Source: Micropterus salmoides
Taxonomy: Eukaryota; Chordata; Actinopteri; Centrarchiformes; Centrarchidae
Direction: 5' to 3'
Assembly (NCBI RefSeq): GCF_014851395.1
Contig: NW_024041150.1
Span: forward strand, 12,486,137 to 12,550,136
Length of the DNA stretch: 64,000 nt
A program made the translations under genes and the position numbers. Under the pieces are notes generated by a model, which was given only the letters and a program-made list of their open reading frames with translations, did not search any database and had not been told where the DNA came from. Every line of letters begins with the position of its first letter. Position 1 is the first letter of the stretch. Positions 1 through 12,378 of this stretch are shown here, in pieces.

Positions 1-329
1 AGCAACAAGAGCTGCAACTGAATGTCTGATTTTTTTGTCTTGTTTACATATTGTTATATTTATTTACAGAATATTAACGCAAAGTATGCTATGTTTAGAA
101 AACTTTTAACATGTCACAATTTTGCCTTATTTATTAAGTAAAAAAAAATGTTTTGTAGAAAAACATGTTTAAGGTAACATTCCTCAAAATAATTAGTATC
201 TCTATTATTGTTAACATTTTTACAAACACACCCATAAACTGGCATGAAAAATGGTACCTTTTTAAACTTCTCTGTAGAAAATCTTTATTTTAATCAGAAC
301 AACTATTCTTTACGGTGTTTATATGTTAC

Positions 330-405
330 CTGCCTACAGTTGAGATAGGGCTCCAGTTAAACCTGTCCGCACACATCTCCAGCCCTTCAACTTCAACTCG
401 GCCTT
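330..405 (-). CDS. Candidate first coding exon of an unidentified minus-strand gene
   Basis: On the minus strand an ATG at 376-374 opens a frame of 15 codons plus two bases, starting MCADRFNWSPISTVG. It runs into a good donor (GCAG followed by GTAACA, at 329-328). The 5' edge at about 405 rests on a weak acceptor AG with a poor pyrimidine tract. The model fits an upstream noncoding exon at 725-860. I do not recognise the peptide. The plus strand offers a rival reading: a good acceptor ending CTGCCTACAG at 339 and a perfect GTAAGT donor at 411 enclose a 71-nt open exon (340-410). Only one strand can be right. The rest of a minus-strand gene would lie left of the window. Confidence 0.3.
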
Positions 406-724
406 CTTACGTAAGTTAGCATTAGCTACTTTGTCAAACTTCAACATTTACAAACGCATACGTTTTGTATGAATACAGAAAACAGTTTTAGAAACATTAC
501 TAGTGGCTTGTTCCCATATAATCTTAGCATGACATGGTATTAAGACATAAAGGTTTTGAATGTGATGGCCAAAGTTAGCTAAATTAACTTAGCTTACGGC
601 TCAACTAGTTATTCTGCATGATAGCATAATGTCGTTCTGCTACGTTAGCAACGTCACGCTACAGGAAAACAGGAAATAAGACATTTAATTAAATCTTGTC
701 GGATTTTTACCTACGGTAATTTAC

Positions 725-860
725 CTCTGTGTGCGGCAGCGGACCAAACGCAGAGCAAGGTAGTGTGATCCCTGCACTGTGTCAGCAAGATAATCTCATA
801 CAAACCCCGTGTTCCGCCCTGCCGCAAGCAGCAACCACAGCTGTACTTCCGGTTCCAGCT
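725..860 (-). promoter_or_regulatory. Probable minus-strand 5'UTR exon and TATA-less promoter with ETS motif
   Basis: This stretch is richer in G+C and CpG than its surroundings. It carries CCGGAAGT on the minus strand (845-852), a core ETS/GABP site typical of housekeeping gene starts. Reading leftwards, the segment ends in a donor-like AGAG followed by GTAAAT at 724-719. It contains only a very short upstream ATG frame, as expected for a noncoding first exon spliced to the candidate coding exon at 405-330. No TATA box is evident. That transcription starts near 860 is inference. Confidence 0.3.
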
Positions 861-3800
861 TTATTCACAGTAAAAGCATCCAGTCGAAACGTTAATGCGA
901 CTCAAAACAACATTACAATAATAAATAACACAAGGGAAGAAACTAATTTTACGGTTTCTATGAAATTCCACGGATTTCATTGCCAATAGTTTTATAATGG
1001 GGACTACAACAAAAAAACTACAACTACTACAAAAAGTAGAATCGATAGGACAGGCTAATGACATTCATTGCAGTAGGCTATTTCAAGGATCGGTATTTCT
1101 CTTGTTTCTCACTTAAGTTTTTATTGAGTTTTCACGAAGATGAAAAACAGCACATCAACACAAAAAAAAAATACACAGTAAGTTTCACAAACAAAAAAGT
1201 AACAAAAAACATTTCATTTATTTAGTTGGTGTCTGTCTCACATAAATGTTCCATTTTCAACTAAAGCATTAGTTAGCCTAGAGGTCTTCTCTCATCATCA
1301 CATAGTCAGTGTTCCCTAGGTAAATCACAGGGCAGATATTTGGTATTTCAAACCCGAAAATATCTTTAACAACTGCATTTTTGTACATTTCAAGAAAATA
1401 TGTGCATGGTTAGCCTCATGTCCCCACACAGCCTCCAACAGTGTTGTTGTGCAGCAATTCGCCTGCTTTTTATTTTGGCTGTTATGAAAAGGCAAGTTAA
1501 ATTCTTCCCACAGACTTCCCTCCATATTAGTGGAGCTTATGGATGAACATTGTGTCTCACATATTTGATGCTATTCTTCCTCTGTTATTTGAGTCTGTGT
1601 AGAGTGTTGTTTCCCTGCTGCTTCCTCCCAAAGCTTGGTAAAAAGCATAGATGACCTGAAGCTTCTTTTGTTTGTATGCATCCACAGTCACTCCACTCAC
1701 AAGGTTCATCTGGGTATCTCTTTTGTAAAGTAGTCACTGCAAATTTCAAAAATCTTTGTTTTCGAGACCTTACTTTGCCTTTTAATCTTGGGAGCTCATA
1801 ACTTCACTGTTTTCTGAAACCTACATTGCTGTTATGCCTTTTTGTGCCCCGTTCTTTCAATACTGGATCACACGCCCCTGTCTTAAACTTTAAGTCATAC
1901 GTAAACCACCTCAGTGTGCAAAGCCCTCTCTTTAATTTCTATTTTTTACTATAGCATTCCATGTTTCTAGCATAGTTGCTACAATTGGATCCATTAACAT
2001 GTCTGGGTCAGGTCTACACTAGCAGGCCACATGCTGAGTTGGACTGCATACAAATAGCCATTCCCCATAACTGTTTGGTGGTTGTAGTGTTTGTTTTATT
2101 CTTGGCTTTTTGCTATTCCAAATGAATCTAGAAATCATGTGTGTGCGCGTGTGCGTGATTTAATTATATGTATATAATGAGTTGGTTTGTTTTGTGAAAA
2201 GATAAATGAGAAGAGTTTAATGAAATCTTAAGAAAACAGTTTAAAAAAAAAATAGAAACAGAAAGAATGGTTCTTCCCTTCTACCCAGGGACCAGTGGCT
2301 GGTGATCACAGGATCCGATGCCAGTGCTTTCCAATACAGATTTTAGCTTCTGGCCCCTAAAAATGACCCAATGTCTACTTGTGTCCCATCATAACAGATT
2401 ATGTGTGGACATGTGCAGTAAGCAGGTCAGTCAAAGAGTGATCTTTCCCTCTGGCATTGTTTCATTTGAAAGAGTTGCCATTTTAAGTCAGAAAAGTAAG
2501 CAAAACTTAGTGTAACAAATTCTCTTTTTCCTTTCTTGTCCTTTTAATCATCCGATGATGACCTCTTAGATTTATCATTGGACACCTCAGAGTGTCCCCC
2601 ATAGCATCGACAAATCCCAAATTGCCTAAATCCACCAAATTTAAGCCAAAAGAAAAGAATCCAGGGCCCTTGAGTACACAGGCAATAAATATTTGTTTGA
2701 TTCTGTTTCAAAAACAACAGATAAATCATCTTAATCAGAGAGTTAACTTTATTTTCTTGAAACTGTTCATAAAAAGAGAAGATCAAATGTAGCCTTGATG
2801 TGGAAAGTTCTGGTGCAGGTCATTATAATCCCCAGTAGGTGGTGCCATTACATTACAGCCACTGCCAGCACCACCGCCATGACGGTTAGTCAAGAGATGT
2901 AAAGTTTTGACTTTTTGACCCAACGGTGCTGCAGAGGTGAGTACACACATGTAATGCTTATTTTCTATTCAAACGTCGTTTCCATTCCACTCCTTGACTC
3001 ACACGTGGAACAGTCCAAAATACAATGACACAGATGCTGTTTCCCCCATTTTAACTGAATTGTTTTCACTTTTAACATAGAAAATTGCACACTTCTGATT
3101 CTAAGGTAAGGTCAATAATTTTCTTGTCAGCATTCCATTGCCTGTCAAGCTATAATTTTAAACATCACAATTGACCCTTAGTGCCAATGTTCCTTATACT
3201 TTGTGGATAATGTTTCATAAGTGGTGCATTCACAAGAGAATTAGGCTCTGCACTAAATAACAACTTAAAGACCTGATGATGTGCAGTGATTGCTTGTTAG
3301 AAAATTCATGACTTAGGACTGGTTAAAAAAAAGTGTTAATGTGTTCAAGTAAAAGATGCCAGTATTTATCATCTGACTCTGCTGAATAACCAAACAGTAA
3401 GGGCTTGTTGCACAATAAGCACAACAGGTAGTGAAGGATTTGTTTGTATAATTAGACAGTACAGTTTACTGTATGCATCTGTGCTATTTTTAGTAATTTA
3501 AGGATCATCTTTACAGCAGTTTTGCTCAAGGAGACAGAAATGACAGCAATAGCCCTAAACTACTCTTGAGACCGAGACAAGCTATGAAAACCAAGATTAA
3601 CCCCAGTGATCTGTAGAATGGTACCATAAATAAGTTTACATTCAGATTACTCTCAGATCACTTTCATGCTAGAATGTGAACTTTCTTTCATTTACTCTAA
3701 AACTTAATTATGTGGTGTTTAGGGGTTACAACAGATTCAGGTCAATGAGAACTCATGTGCATGTTCTGTGCAGTCGGCTTGACATAGCAGCCCACTAGAA

Positions 3801-4762
3801 CTTCACCCAGTGTTGGTCAATTCTAATATAGCACCCAAGCAGTAAATGGTTAACTTTACCCTGTACTCATTTGTAGAAAACTACCCACAACAAGGGGTCT
3901 CTTTAATCCAACAACCTAAGAGTTACTTAAAAATAACACTAACAATCATGGGTCAAAAAACCATACTAAAGATCAGCCTCACATTAAACTTACATTTGTG
4001 TTTATTTTCCTCCTAACAACAAATATGTGGATATAGTTTTTGTCGAATCATAATCTATCTCGATTTTTTATTTATAAGTTAGCTGAGCTACAGAATCACT
4101 GCTGCCAATCAATGATTGCATTTATATGCGCACTATTATCAGGGTTTTAGAGTATCCCAGGCATGTTTTGCGCATGTAAACTCCATGTCCTGGTTTCACA
4201 AATCAGGACAAGCCCTTATCCCTGTTTTGAGAAGCCTGGATATGCGAGCTGGAGGCTAGCTGGTGAGGCTAGGCTGCAGATCTGTCCAGCTGCCACATCA
4301 GGCTCTGAATTAACATCAGTGTCAACATGTGGGTCAAAGGTCAACGCAGCACTTATTTATGTTTAAATGTTACACCACAGCCACATACTATGTAGGCACA
4401 TTTCGTGCATTTTTACTTTACATAGCTAATGGTGTGATGTCTAAATGTAATTTCCTTCTGTAAATTGTGTTGTACAAAGCAACTAATGGCAACATACAGG
4501 ATATTTTTTACAGCATTTATTTGAAAATCAATACAAATATCCATATCAAAATAATCATTGTATGTAAAGGCTTATATGTACGTAAATATGCGTGTGTGTG
4601 TGGTGGCGTATGCATTAAACCAACTGTCCTTTGTGTTAGAGCCACGCAGGAAGGTGACAGAGGGATTGACAGCTCAGTCTGTTCCTGTGACTGAGAGACA
4701 TTTTTCCATTCAGCCAGGGAGCCTCCACTGCCAACACACTGTATGGCTGCAGCAGTTACAGT
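861..4762. other. No gene seen (AT-rich intergenic DNA)
   Basis: There are only short chance frames, with no codon bias and no matched splice sites. A short imperfect TG/CG run lies at 2140-2157. I recognise no transposon termini. Confidence 0.6.
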
Positions 4763-4764
4763 AC

Positions 4765-4796
<32 letters not shown>
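4763..4796. repeat. (CA)n microsatellite
   Basis: A dinucleotide tract of about 34 bp with a single AA interruption. The overlapping open frames rich in His-Thr or Cys-Val arise from this repeat. Confidence 0.95.
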
Positions 4797-6010
4797 GCTG
4801 TGACATCATAAGGGGCTGGGTTCTGACAGCCGGCTGTGATTGGCTGACTGAAGATTGCATGTGTGGTTTAAGGAATATGAATGGATTCTGACAGGTCTGT
4901 GAAGATATAACTGTGACATCAGGGATATCAGGGTGATTGCCAGAATATGTCTAGATCAATCAAACTGACACTGACCATTCACACACATTTAGCCTCTCCA
5001 AATTCTGGCTCATACTGGCTGTGAACGCTGTATTCATGATTCATTTAAATATTGTTAATACATGATGTAGAGAAACCTCAGATTCTGAATATTTTGTCCG
5101 GCAGTAAAGACCAACAAAATCATTACAATACATTAGCAGATCAGAGGGAGACAGCTGAGCAAACTGGGATACCTCAGCCCTCAGTCTATCCGACACTCTG
5201 ACGCAGATAGAGGATGACGTCACACCAGCACCACTATTATTCATTTTCCCTGCAGACATGCACAGAAGAGTCACATAAAGCAAGATTTCCACGTGAAATG
5301 ATTTGAAACCCTACACTGGAGCCAAGACAACACAGCCTGAGAAAAAACATGCTTACCGTCCTTTGGGACGTGCTCAGAGGTTACAGATGACTGTTCAGCA
5401 GTGGGTATTGTACCACAAGGGACATTATGTTTGATCATTCAGGGGTAACATGTCCCTGAAGTCTCCAAATACTTCTGTCTTTATTTATCCATGGCATCTG
5501 TCAAGTGTGGGCACACATATGCATGTATGACTCATACACTGCAAGCTATAATGTGAACCAATGCCAGATCTAATTTGTGACTCAATTAATTTATGATACT
5601 TTAACATACGTAATAGTTCTTGTACCAAACTTTACATGCTTGAGAAGGGTCTGGCCCCTGAACACATCTACGTGCCAATATTCAGTTATAGATTTTTTTA
5701 ATTTTCAAGGTGTTCCACACTTGACGTACTGGGACATAACGTATAATTACAGGGTGCTCTCTAGTGCCCCTTATTGGACAGAGGAGGTGACGTTTAAGTC
5801 ATTTGTGCAGCGTCCCAAATGCATGATATTTTAGAGCTGCGTCAGCAGAGCTGCGACACGTTTCACAAGGGTCTTTTCAATGCTGCTTGCAGCTTTAATT
5901 CTATCGCTATTTTTCATTGATGAGGTAGTTAGCTAGATAGAAAGCTCTTATTGATAGTTTGTTTCACCAACATATTTAAACCACCGTCAATGGGCACAAC
6001 ATCTAACCCA
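4797..6010. other. No gene seen
   Basis: Single-copy-looking, AT-rich DNA. The frames at 5041-5292 (minus) and 5577-5834 (plus) show no recognisable domain or splice context. Confidence 0.55.
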
Positions 6011-6245
6011 CCTATAGACTCTATAAAAGAAGTCGTCACCCATTGGTTTGTGGACTGCTGTTCTGAAGCCACGAGTTTGTTTTTATGGCACCAGAAGTGA
6101 CCACATTTAGATGAGAGGGTGGAGCGGGTAAGGCGTGAGGAGTGATATAGCCATAAATTTAATTCTCTGCAAACTCAATTTGCGGGTGAGTGTACATTTC
6201 ATCCATCATACTAAGCTATCAGCTAGCACTAACTAGCTAGTTTGG
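6011..6245 (-). repeat. Interspersed repeat, family A (degraded copy)
   Basis: This is the reverse complement of the repeats at 28914-29413 and 47391-48092. Shared blocks in order are a CTATAGACT terminus, GTCGTCACCCATTGGTTTGTG, a GAAGCC..CGAGTTTG block, CCAGAAGTGACCACATTT, and a TAGCT-rich stretch near 6215-6240. The ends resemble the CCATAGACTGTA / TACAGTCTATGG inverted termini common in fish non-autonomous DNA elements. It has no coding capacity. The superfamily is not certain. Confidence 0.65.
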
Positions 6246-7744
6246 ATAGCACTGCATCCATTATTTTACATCGACTGTGTTATTAATTGGGATGCTAATT
6301 TACTAAAATACTAAAATGGACAGCTGACTCATTACAGTATCTTTTAGTACAAGCAAAAACCGAACAATCCATTGGCTTCACATTTCAAACCCAAAGGTTC
6401 CCGCTTGGACCCACCGTAAATTAGCCAAGTTAGCCATAGTTATTGGGAAGAGAAACAAAAGCAAAGTGTAAAAGTGTTACACAAATTGGCTGTGGTTTAC
6501 AAACCAACTTCCTGGTTCACCTTTAACCTATTGTACTTGCAATGAGGGATTATAGCGATGTTATGGTTATTCCCACATCGGTATCAACTAAATCTAGCTA
6601 ATCTGGCTATACTGTCAGTTTGTTTCCAACCTGTGTCATCGCCAGATTGCTTATGGTTTTTGCCCAGTCAAACCTATTTCTGGTGCTATATCTCAGTAAT
6701 TATTTTGGTGAGTAGAGGTGGGTTCCATCCAGCTGTTTCTATGCGCAATTTAAATTAGCGCATTAAAGTGGGTGGAAAATGTAAAATATGACATGTATTG
6801 AGAATAAGAAAATGAGACGTGCAATGGAAACAGACTGATGATGAAAATGATGATCATTCCTAGCCTTGCAAGATGAAAAAAGTCTCAGTGTTGTCTGTCC
6901 TGTATTCATTTATTAGATATTGGGCCAGTACACTGTAAAACATTTCAGGCTGGTTCCCTGCTGCCTTAACAACGCAAGTTAACTGAACCTCAGTTGAATG
7001 ATTACTTGAAAATGTAAAACCAGATGGGTTCATTTCAATGAACTTGAGAAAATATGTTCTAAAACTTCCGATATCAAGTTTTGCTGACAGCCATTTAGAC
7101 AGAAGTCAAGTTAACTTTATTTAAATAGCCCAATATCACAAATCTCAGACCCTTGATTTAGCAGTAGGTGTGTATTTAAGTTCTGAAATTGTCTGAAAAT
7201 ATCAGAGTTTTTTAAGTTGAGTTAACTTTCAATTAACATTAAAATTATATAAGCTGATCACAGAATCCCTGTATAATTTTTTTCACTGTAACAATCCAAA
7301 TGATATTGTCGTCTTTCCATAAAACAATACACATAAACACAGCAGTGAACTCCTTGGGGGCACTGCAGTCCTTGTTCACTAATACTGAGGGTTTTCACCC
7401 TGTGATATTTTTTGACAGGTGAACTGAGTCATTAATGGCCAATGCTAAAATAATCTCTGTGCCTGCTCTTGGCCTCATGCATACACACCAACAACCCTGC
7501 ACAGCACTCGGAGACATGGAAATCCTGAAATAAACCTACAAACTCTGATCTGTCTAGATGATACTGTCGCTGTCCTGGAGTCTTGATCCTGTCCATGTAT
7601 CTCTGATTAACAAGTTCTGTTGCCTTTACGCCTCAGATCCTCCTCCACTCAGAAATATGACATCATCTATCTTTCTTTCAGTGACCACAGACAGCTCTTT
7701 TTTTGCCTGCTGGGTTACTGATTAAATCAGACACCCCACCCACC

Positions 7745-7746
<2 letters not shown>
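6246..7746. other. No gene seen; short LINE/SINE tail remnant near 7110-7145
   Basis: The string AACTTTATTTAAATAGCCCA (about 7112-7131), followed by ATATCACAAA, resembles the 3' tail shared by fish L2-type LINEs and their SINEs, here in reverse orientation. Otherwise I see nothing recognisable. The frame at 6558-6758 looks like chance. Confidence 0.45.

Positions 7747-7786
<40 letters not shown>
7747..7786. repeat. (TG)20 microsatellite
   Basis: An uninterrupted 40-bp TG tract, likely to be length-polymorphic. Confidence 0.97.
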
Positions 7787-7789
<3 letters not shown>

Positions 7790-8247
7790 CAGGGGGAAAG
7801 GGGGCTCTAACCTGCTTTAAGGCATGTTTCTGAGCTCTGATGGTTTTTAGGTCATGTCAGGGTTAAGGTAAGGATCTGTTTTTTCCATTGGTTTTAACAG
7901 ATGCAATACAGGTATTGATATACAGCATATACAGTTTATTCAGTATATAATTTTTTTTTACACTACAACATCCTGCCATCCTTGTTTTAGCAGTCACTCA
8001 ACTCTATCTGTTAACTTTGGCTTTTAGAACGATGTAACATAATGTGCATTGGCTACAATAAATAAATAATTCTGCTATACACACTGAACAAAACACTTTT
8101 GTTTTTGCCCCCATTCATCATGAGCTGAACTCAAAGATCTAAGACTTTCTGTATGAACACAAAAGGCCTATTTCTCTCAAATAGTGTTCACAAATCTGTC
8201 AAAATCTGTTTTAGTGAGCACTTCTCCTTTGCTGAGATAATCCAGAT

Positions 8248-8786
8248 GCTGATCATAGTGTTGTAGTACTCGAGACCGGTCTTAAGACCACTTTTTGATG
8301 GTCTCGGACTCGTCTCAGACTGGACAGCATTTGTGCTCAGGCTTGTCTTGGTCTTGGACATTGAGGACTCGGGATTTTATTTCAAGACCAAGACCTGAAC
8401 TTTGATTGGATGTAAATTGTATTTCTTCAAATGCAACCAATAACCCTAATTAAAAATGTGTTGTTACTGTTAACAACTGTCCCCCCTCCCTGCGATGGTA
8501 AACATGGAAAAGCAGTGTTGAATAAAGATGCTTACGTTGATTTCAGCTCTTAGTGTTTGTATGTGGGTGTTTGAATGGGAATGTGGATCTTTCAGATCAG
8601 TTTGAGAAGTACCTATGATCTCGTTCCACATTTTATTGTGTGTTATGTAATGTGGGGAACTGGTCTTAGTCTTGACTCGGTCTCGCCATCCCTCGGTCTC
8701 GGTCTCGACTTGGTCTCAGCCCCTAAAAGTCTTGGTCTCGTCTTGGCCTCGGTTTGGGAGGTCTTCACTACAACACTAGCTGATCA
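8248..8786. mobile_element. Non-autonomous hAT element with 8-bp target duplication
   Basis: The element itself is 8256-8778 (523 bp). Its ends are inverted: TAGTGTTGTAGTACTCGAGA at the left and the complement of TAGTGTTGTAGTGAAGACC at the right. It is flanked by a perfect direct repeat GCTGATCA (8248-8255 and 8779-8786). An 8-bp duplication is the signature of hAT transposition. The interior is made of degenerate GGTCTCG / GACTTGGTCTCG repeats and encodes nothing recognisable, so it would have been moved by a transposase supplied in trans. The open frame inside it (8575-8844) is not a gene. Confidence 0.9.
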
Positions 8787-9330
8787 GACAGCATGGCTAT
8801 TGCACAGGCGTGCCTTAGGTTGGCCACAAAAACTGCTGCACTGATCAATATATTTATATTAATCAAATTACTGTATCGTGTAATGTGAAAGAGGTCACTT
8901 GTGACAAAAGTGTTAATATCTATCTAAAGTCTTGCAGGCTCCATCTCCTTTCCTATAAGAGGAAGCCCCTCTTCCTATCCTGCCTCTGTTCTGGGGTCTA
9001 GTTTAACCAGTCATCTTTTTAAAGCCCCCCCTCCCATGTTGTCATAGTATCACAAGTGGATATACAAAACAAAAGCAGGGGGCTGACGATGCTGTGATGA
9101 ATTTGACAGTGGATGTGCAATATCATGTGACATTTTTCACAAAATCTAGCATCTTTTGTGAGATCTGACATTGTGAGGACAGAGAGTGTGTGTGTGCGTG
9201 GGAGGCAGGAATTTCACTGCTGTCATCTGACACAGTAACTGTATTTATCCCCTCATGTTTATCCCAAAAGCACAAAATTTGGTACTATTAACTTGCACTT
9301 AATCAGATTGGTGCGCGTTTTTTTCCATCC
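8787..9330. other. No gene seen upstream of the 9.8-kb gene start
   Basis: There is a short TG run near 9187-9198. No TATA box or conserved promoter motif was identified. Confidence 0.5.
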
Positions 9331-9799
9331 ATTATTATCAGTAGTGAACATATTGTGTTGACCACATGGGATTAATTCCTGTCTTGCCTCTGAAATGTTG
9401 TACTGAGCTAAAATAAAAGACACACACACAAACTGATTCAGTGGAAGATAGGAGAGAGTTTTCTTGCAAAATACGCCAGAGCACAGTGAAGTGGGATGAA
9501 GTCAAAGACACAGAGGATGAGTGTGAAACAGAAGGAGAGAGAGAGAGAGACAGAGAGAGAGAGTGAGTGTAGTAAAGTGAGTGAGTGAGAGACCCGGAGA
9601 GAACGTCATCTGCCTGGACTATCGGACTACAAGCATACGAGCACCGGGCGGAGGATGGACAGAGGCTCAGCTGTGTAGCCGGACAGACAGTCTCTGTGCT
9701 CGGACAGGAAACCATTGCCGTGGCCGGTCCTCTCGCAGCAGGGCTGGATGCTGGAGGACACCGGGAGCAGCTGTTAGTGAGTGATTGACGGGGCAGAAC
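9331..9799 (+). promoter_or_regulatory. Putative promoter and 5'UTR of the gene starting at 9800
   Basis: Base composition shifts from AT-rich to purine- and CpG-rich toward the ATG at 9800. A GA tract lies at 9535-9563, followed by CGG/CCGG-rich sequence from 9590. All frames upstream of the ATG are short and closed; an in-frame TGA lies 18 bases before the ATG, so the coding frame cannot extend upstream in this exon. The transcription start is not visible. It probably lies between about 9450 and 9600, downstream of or within the GA-rich stretch. This is inferred from composition alone. Confidence 0.5.
9535..9563. repeat. (GA)n tract
   Basis: A GA dinucleotide run interrupted by one C at 9551, within the presumed promoter/5'UTR. 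Such tracts can bind GAGA-type factors, but that role is not shown here. Confidence 0.9.
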
Positions 9800-9886
9800 A
9801 TGGCTTCTTCTCCGGTCACACCAGCATCGCTCGAAGGAGGGACACCTTCACCCACCGGGAATGAGGAGCCCGCTACAACCCGACAG
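9800..9886 (+). CDS. First coding exon of an unidentified protein
   Basis: The ATG at 9800 has A at -3 and G at +4 (strong Kozak context) and follows an in-frame stop, which supports it as the true start. It encodes 29 residues beginning MASSPVTPASLEGG and ending ATTRQ, then meets a canonical donor (CGACAG followed by GTACAC) in phase 0. The peptide is rich in Ser, Pro, Thr and Gly and looks disordered. It has no signal peptide or membrane segment. The CpG-rich 5' flank fits a promoter-proximal exon. I do not recognise the product. It probably belongs to the same plus-strand gene as the exons at 63737 and 63938, but the phases do not allow a direct join to the 63737 exon, so at least one intervening exon is needed. 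Confidence 0.6.
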
Positions 9887-11736
9887 GTACACGTCCGTGC
9901 TCCCTTTGCATGCACGCAGACGTTCCATTCACACTGACGTGTAAAAAACAACTTACCGAACTTCGTCTGAAATATCTCAGTTTAACACGTAACTCGGGCA
10001 TCTGCTGAGGCACATGCGTGCAAGAGCTTGATGTCAGGTTTTCTATGAGTCAGCAGAAACTACTCTTTAAATCGGCATGCATTTAATACTTTAACCAGCA
10101 TGCTTTAAAATTAAATGCAATTTCAAAATCGTTTTTACAGTAACCACGTCCCACAAAGTAAACAGTGAAGCGTAACTGGATGACTCGCTATAAAAGTTCC
10201 GATTTTATTAAAATTAGTGCCACTTGGTGAAACCAGTGCACACCGAATTTAACATAGCATAAAGACATGTGCGAGCGACGTTTAAGTTAGTCGATGTCAT
10301 ATATTTACATTTGTTGATGTCCAAGCAATCCTAAACCTGATATATTTTCAATGGAGTTTGGTGTGACGTTTTGTCGCTGCTGACAAACTGTTTGTACGTC
10401 GCTCATAATGATACTTAAGTACTGGATAGTTTATCTCATGGCAGCAGGCTCTAGCTGGACAGGCATGTCATGGCCGTCCAAATCACTGCTGGAAAGTTGT
10501 GAAGCTGCTGGCTGCTAATCTTGTTACTGCTGTTTAACCAGAGCCAATGATGGTGTGGATATGAAGATAACACCTAGGTAGTATCCCCCCCCCAGTGTTT
10601 GCAAATTTACTTGTATCTTATTTTCTACATTTAAAAAAAAATCATAGTCCTGAGCATGTTGAAATATGAATGAAATCTATTTCCTTCTCCTCTGCCTGCC
10701 AAACTGCTGCAGGTAACTGCGTGCTTGTGAATGAGTCACACATAGGAGAGACAACATAATGCTTCTGTCAGTATTAAACTCAGAGTTTAGCCACCCTACA
10801 GCATGTTGTCTTTGTAAAGGTGAATTTGTTTACAGCCTGCTCCAAACTGAGGCCCTCACAACAGGTGTATGGTGGTATCAGTGTCACCAGTCTGGTGGCT
10901 CTGATGTCCTAATGTGTACTCACTGCTGGAGTGACAGGACAAAGTGAATGCCAGATGTAGGCTACAGCTTTGATTGCTTGTAACCTGGGTTTGGTGGGGG
11001 GGAATTCAGAGGGTCTGTGAATTCTTAGGATTTCAGTACCCAGAAATCCTGTATATGACAATAAACAGCACACAGCATGTTCTTAAGGTTTGTAAACTCT
11101 GCCCTGGTAGGTGTTAAACCATGTCAAAGCCTTGTCTGTTTGGGAAAAATAGAATTAGGGCTGGACACGTTTAATGCCTTGTTTACAAGAAGCCTGTTAT
11201 CTGTTCTGGCTGGAAATGCTAGCCTATAATCTTGTCCTTAATGTAGTAAGTGAACAACTACTAGGTAACTGTAAACCTATGTATCTTTGGTATTTTGTTC
11301 AGTATTACAGATTTAAAATGACAATATTTTGGAAATCATTTAATTCAGGGAATCTGTGGGAGGAGACAAACCGGTGCAAACCTTTCGCGGTCCACTGTAG
11401 AGACCTTTACATGTGAATTTGCACCGCAGACCAATAGCAAACCTTATTCACATTGCTGACCTTTTTGGGAGATTGGCAACAAGAGTCCAAAATAGATGGA
11501 GCTGTCAGCCTATTAGCTGTGTTGCATCCTCCAATTTGATGTAACTGTGCTCCCCTGGAGGATAAACCTCACCACTGGAGGCATGTTTTACAATGAGTGA
11601 AACAGTCATATTAATTATGTTAATTTATTTTTTCCAGATAGTGACCAGGCTAGCTCACTAGCTACCTGTCAGTTTACAAACTAGCTTGTTTGTTTCATCT
11701 CTATGACCCCGGGGTTGGTAAAGGCTGTCTTTGCAT
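9887..11736. other. Intronic sequence, no exon seen
   Basis: Follows the donor at 9887. A short C run lies near 10587. I recognise no repeat or paired splice sites. Confidence 0.5.
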
Positions 11737-12378
11737 TTAAAGGTTTAGTATGTAAGTTTAAGTGGCATCTAGTGGTGAAGGTTGCGTATTGCAACCAGTG
11801 GCTCACGGTGCATTCACATGCTTGGATGGTCCTATTTCCCGAGTTTTGAAGTGGTTCTTTCGACTTCAGCGTGTGTTCATGTGCTCTTAAGTCGGAATGT
11901 GGAATCAACACTACAAAGACGTGTTGGATTAACATTATCAGAGCACATAAACAACCCGCAGACATCTAGTTCACTCTACATGGACAGCAAACTAACCGTT
12001 GTAACCAAATTACATGTTTGCAAAATATATATGCAATATGTGATCTCGTGCTAAATATGTGTGGTCCGCCATTTGTCCTAATTTCCCTATTTTCTTACTT
12101 CTAATAAACCTGATGACTACTACTAACGTTACTTGTTGTTGTTGTTGTTTTTCTTCTTTGTACGTATTCAGCGTAGTAACAAAACATGCTCTGTTGAGCC
12201 ATTTGTTATTTTGGGCTACTGTAGAAACATGGTGTAAGGGGACACGCGTTGTATGTAGATAGAAATGGCTCATTCTAAGGTAATAAAAATCTTTATACAC
12301 CACTGAAAACAAAGTTATGGAGATTATATTGCAATTCTGTCAGTAGTTCCTCCTAAATATTACATACTGAACCTTTAA
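11737..12378. mobile_element. TTAA-flanked short DNA transposon (piggyBac-type MITE)
   Basis: Inverted ends AGGTTTAGTATGTAA (from 11741) and TTACATACTGAACCT (to 12374) are bounded on both sides by TTAA (11737-11740 and 12375-12378), the piggyBac-type target. The interior shares long blocks with 61375-61811, for example AGTGGCATCTAGTGGT, GCCATTTGTCCTA, TTCTTACTTCTAATAAACC, GTAGAAACATGG and ACACCACTGAA. It also carries a (TTG)n run near 12134-12151. It has no transposase, so it is non-autonomous. The open frames within it, on both strands, are incidental. Confidence 0.8.

Noticed and set aside
9581..9951. Overlapping frames on both strands around the 9.8-kb exon
   Set aside because: They are shadows of GC-rich 5'UTR. 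The ATG at 9800 has better context and a canonical donor.
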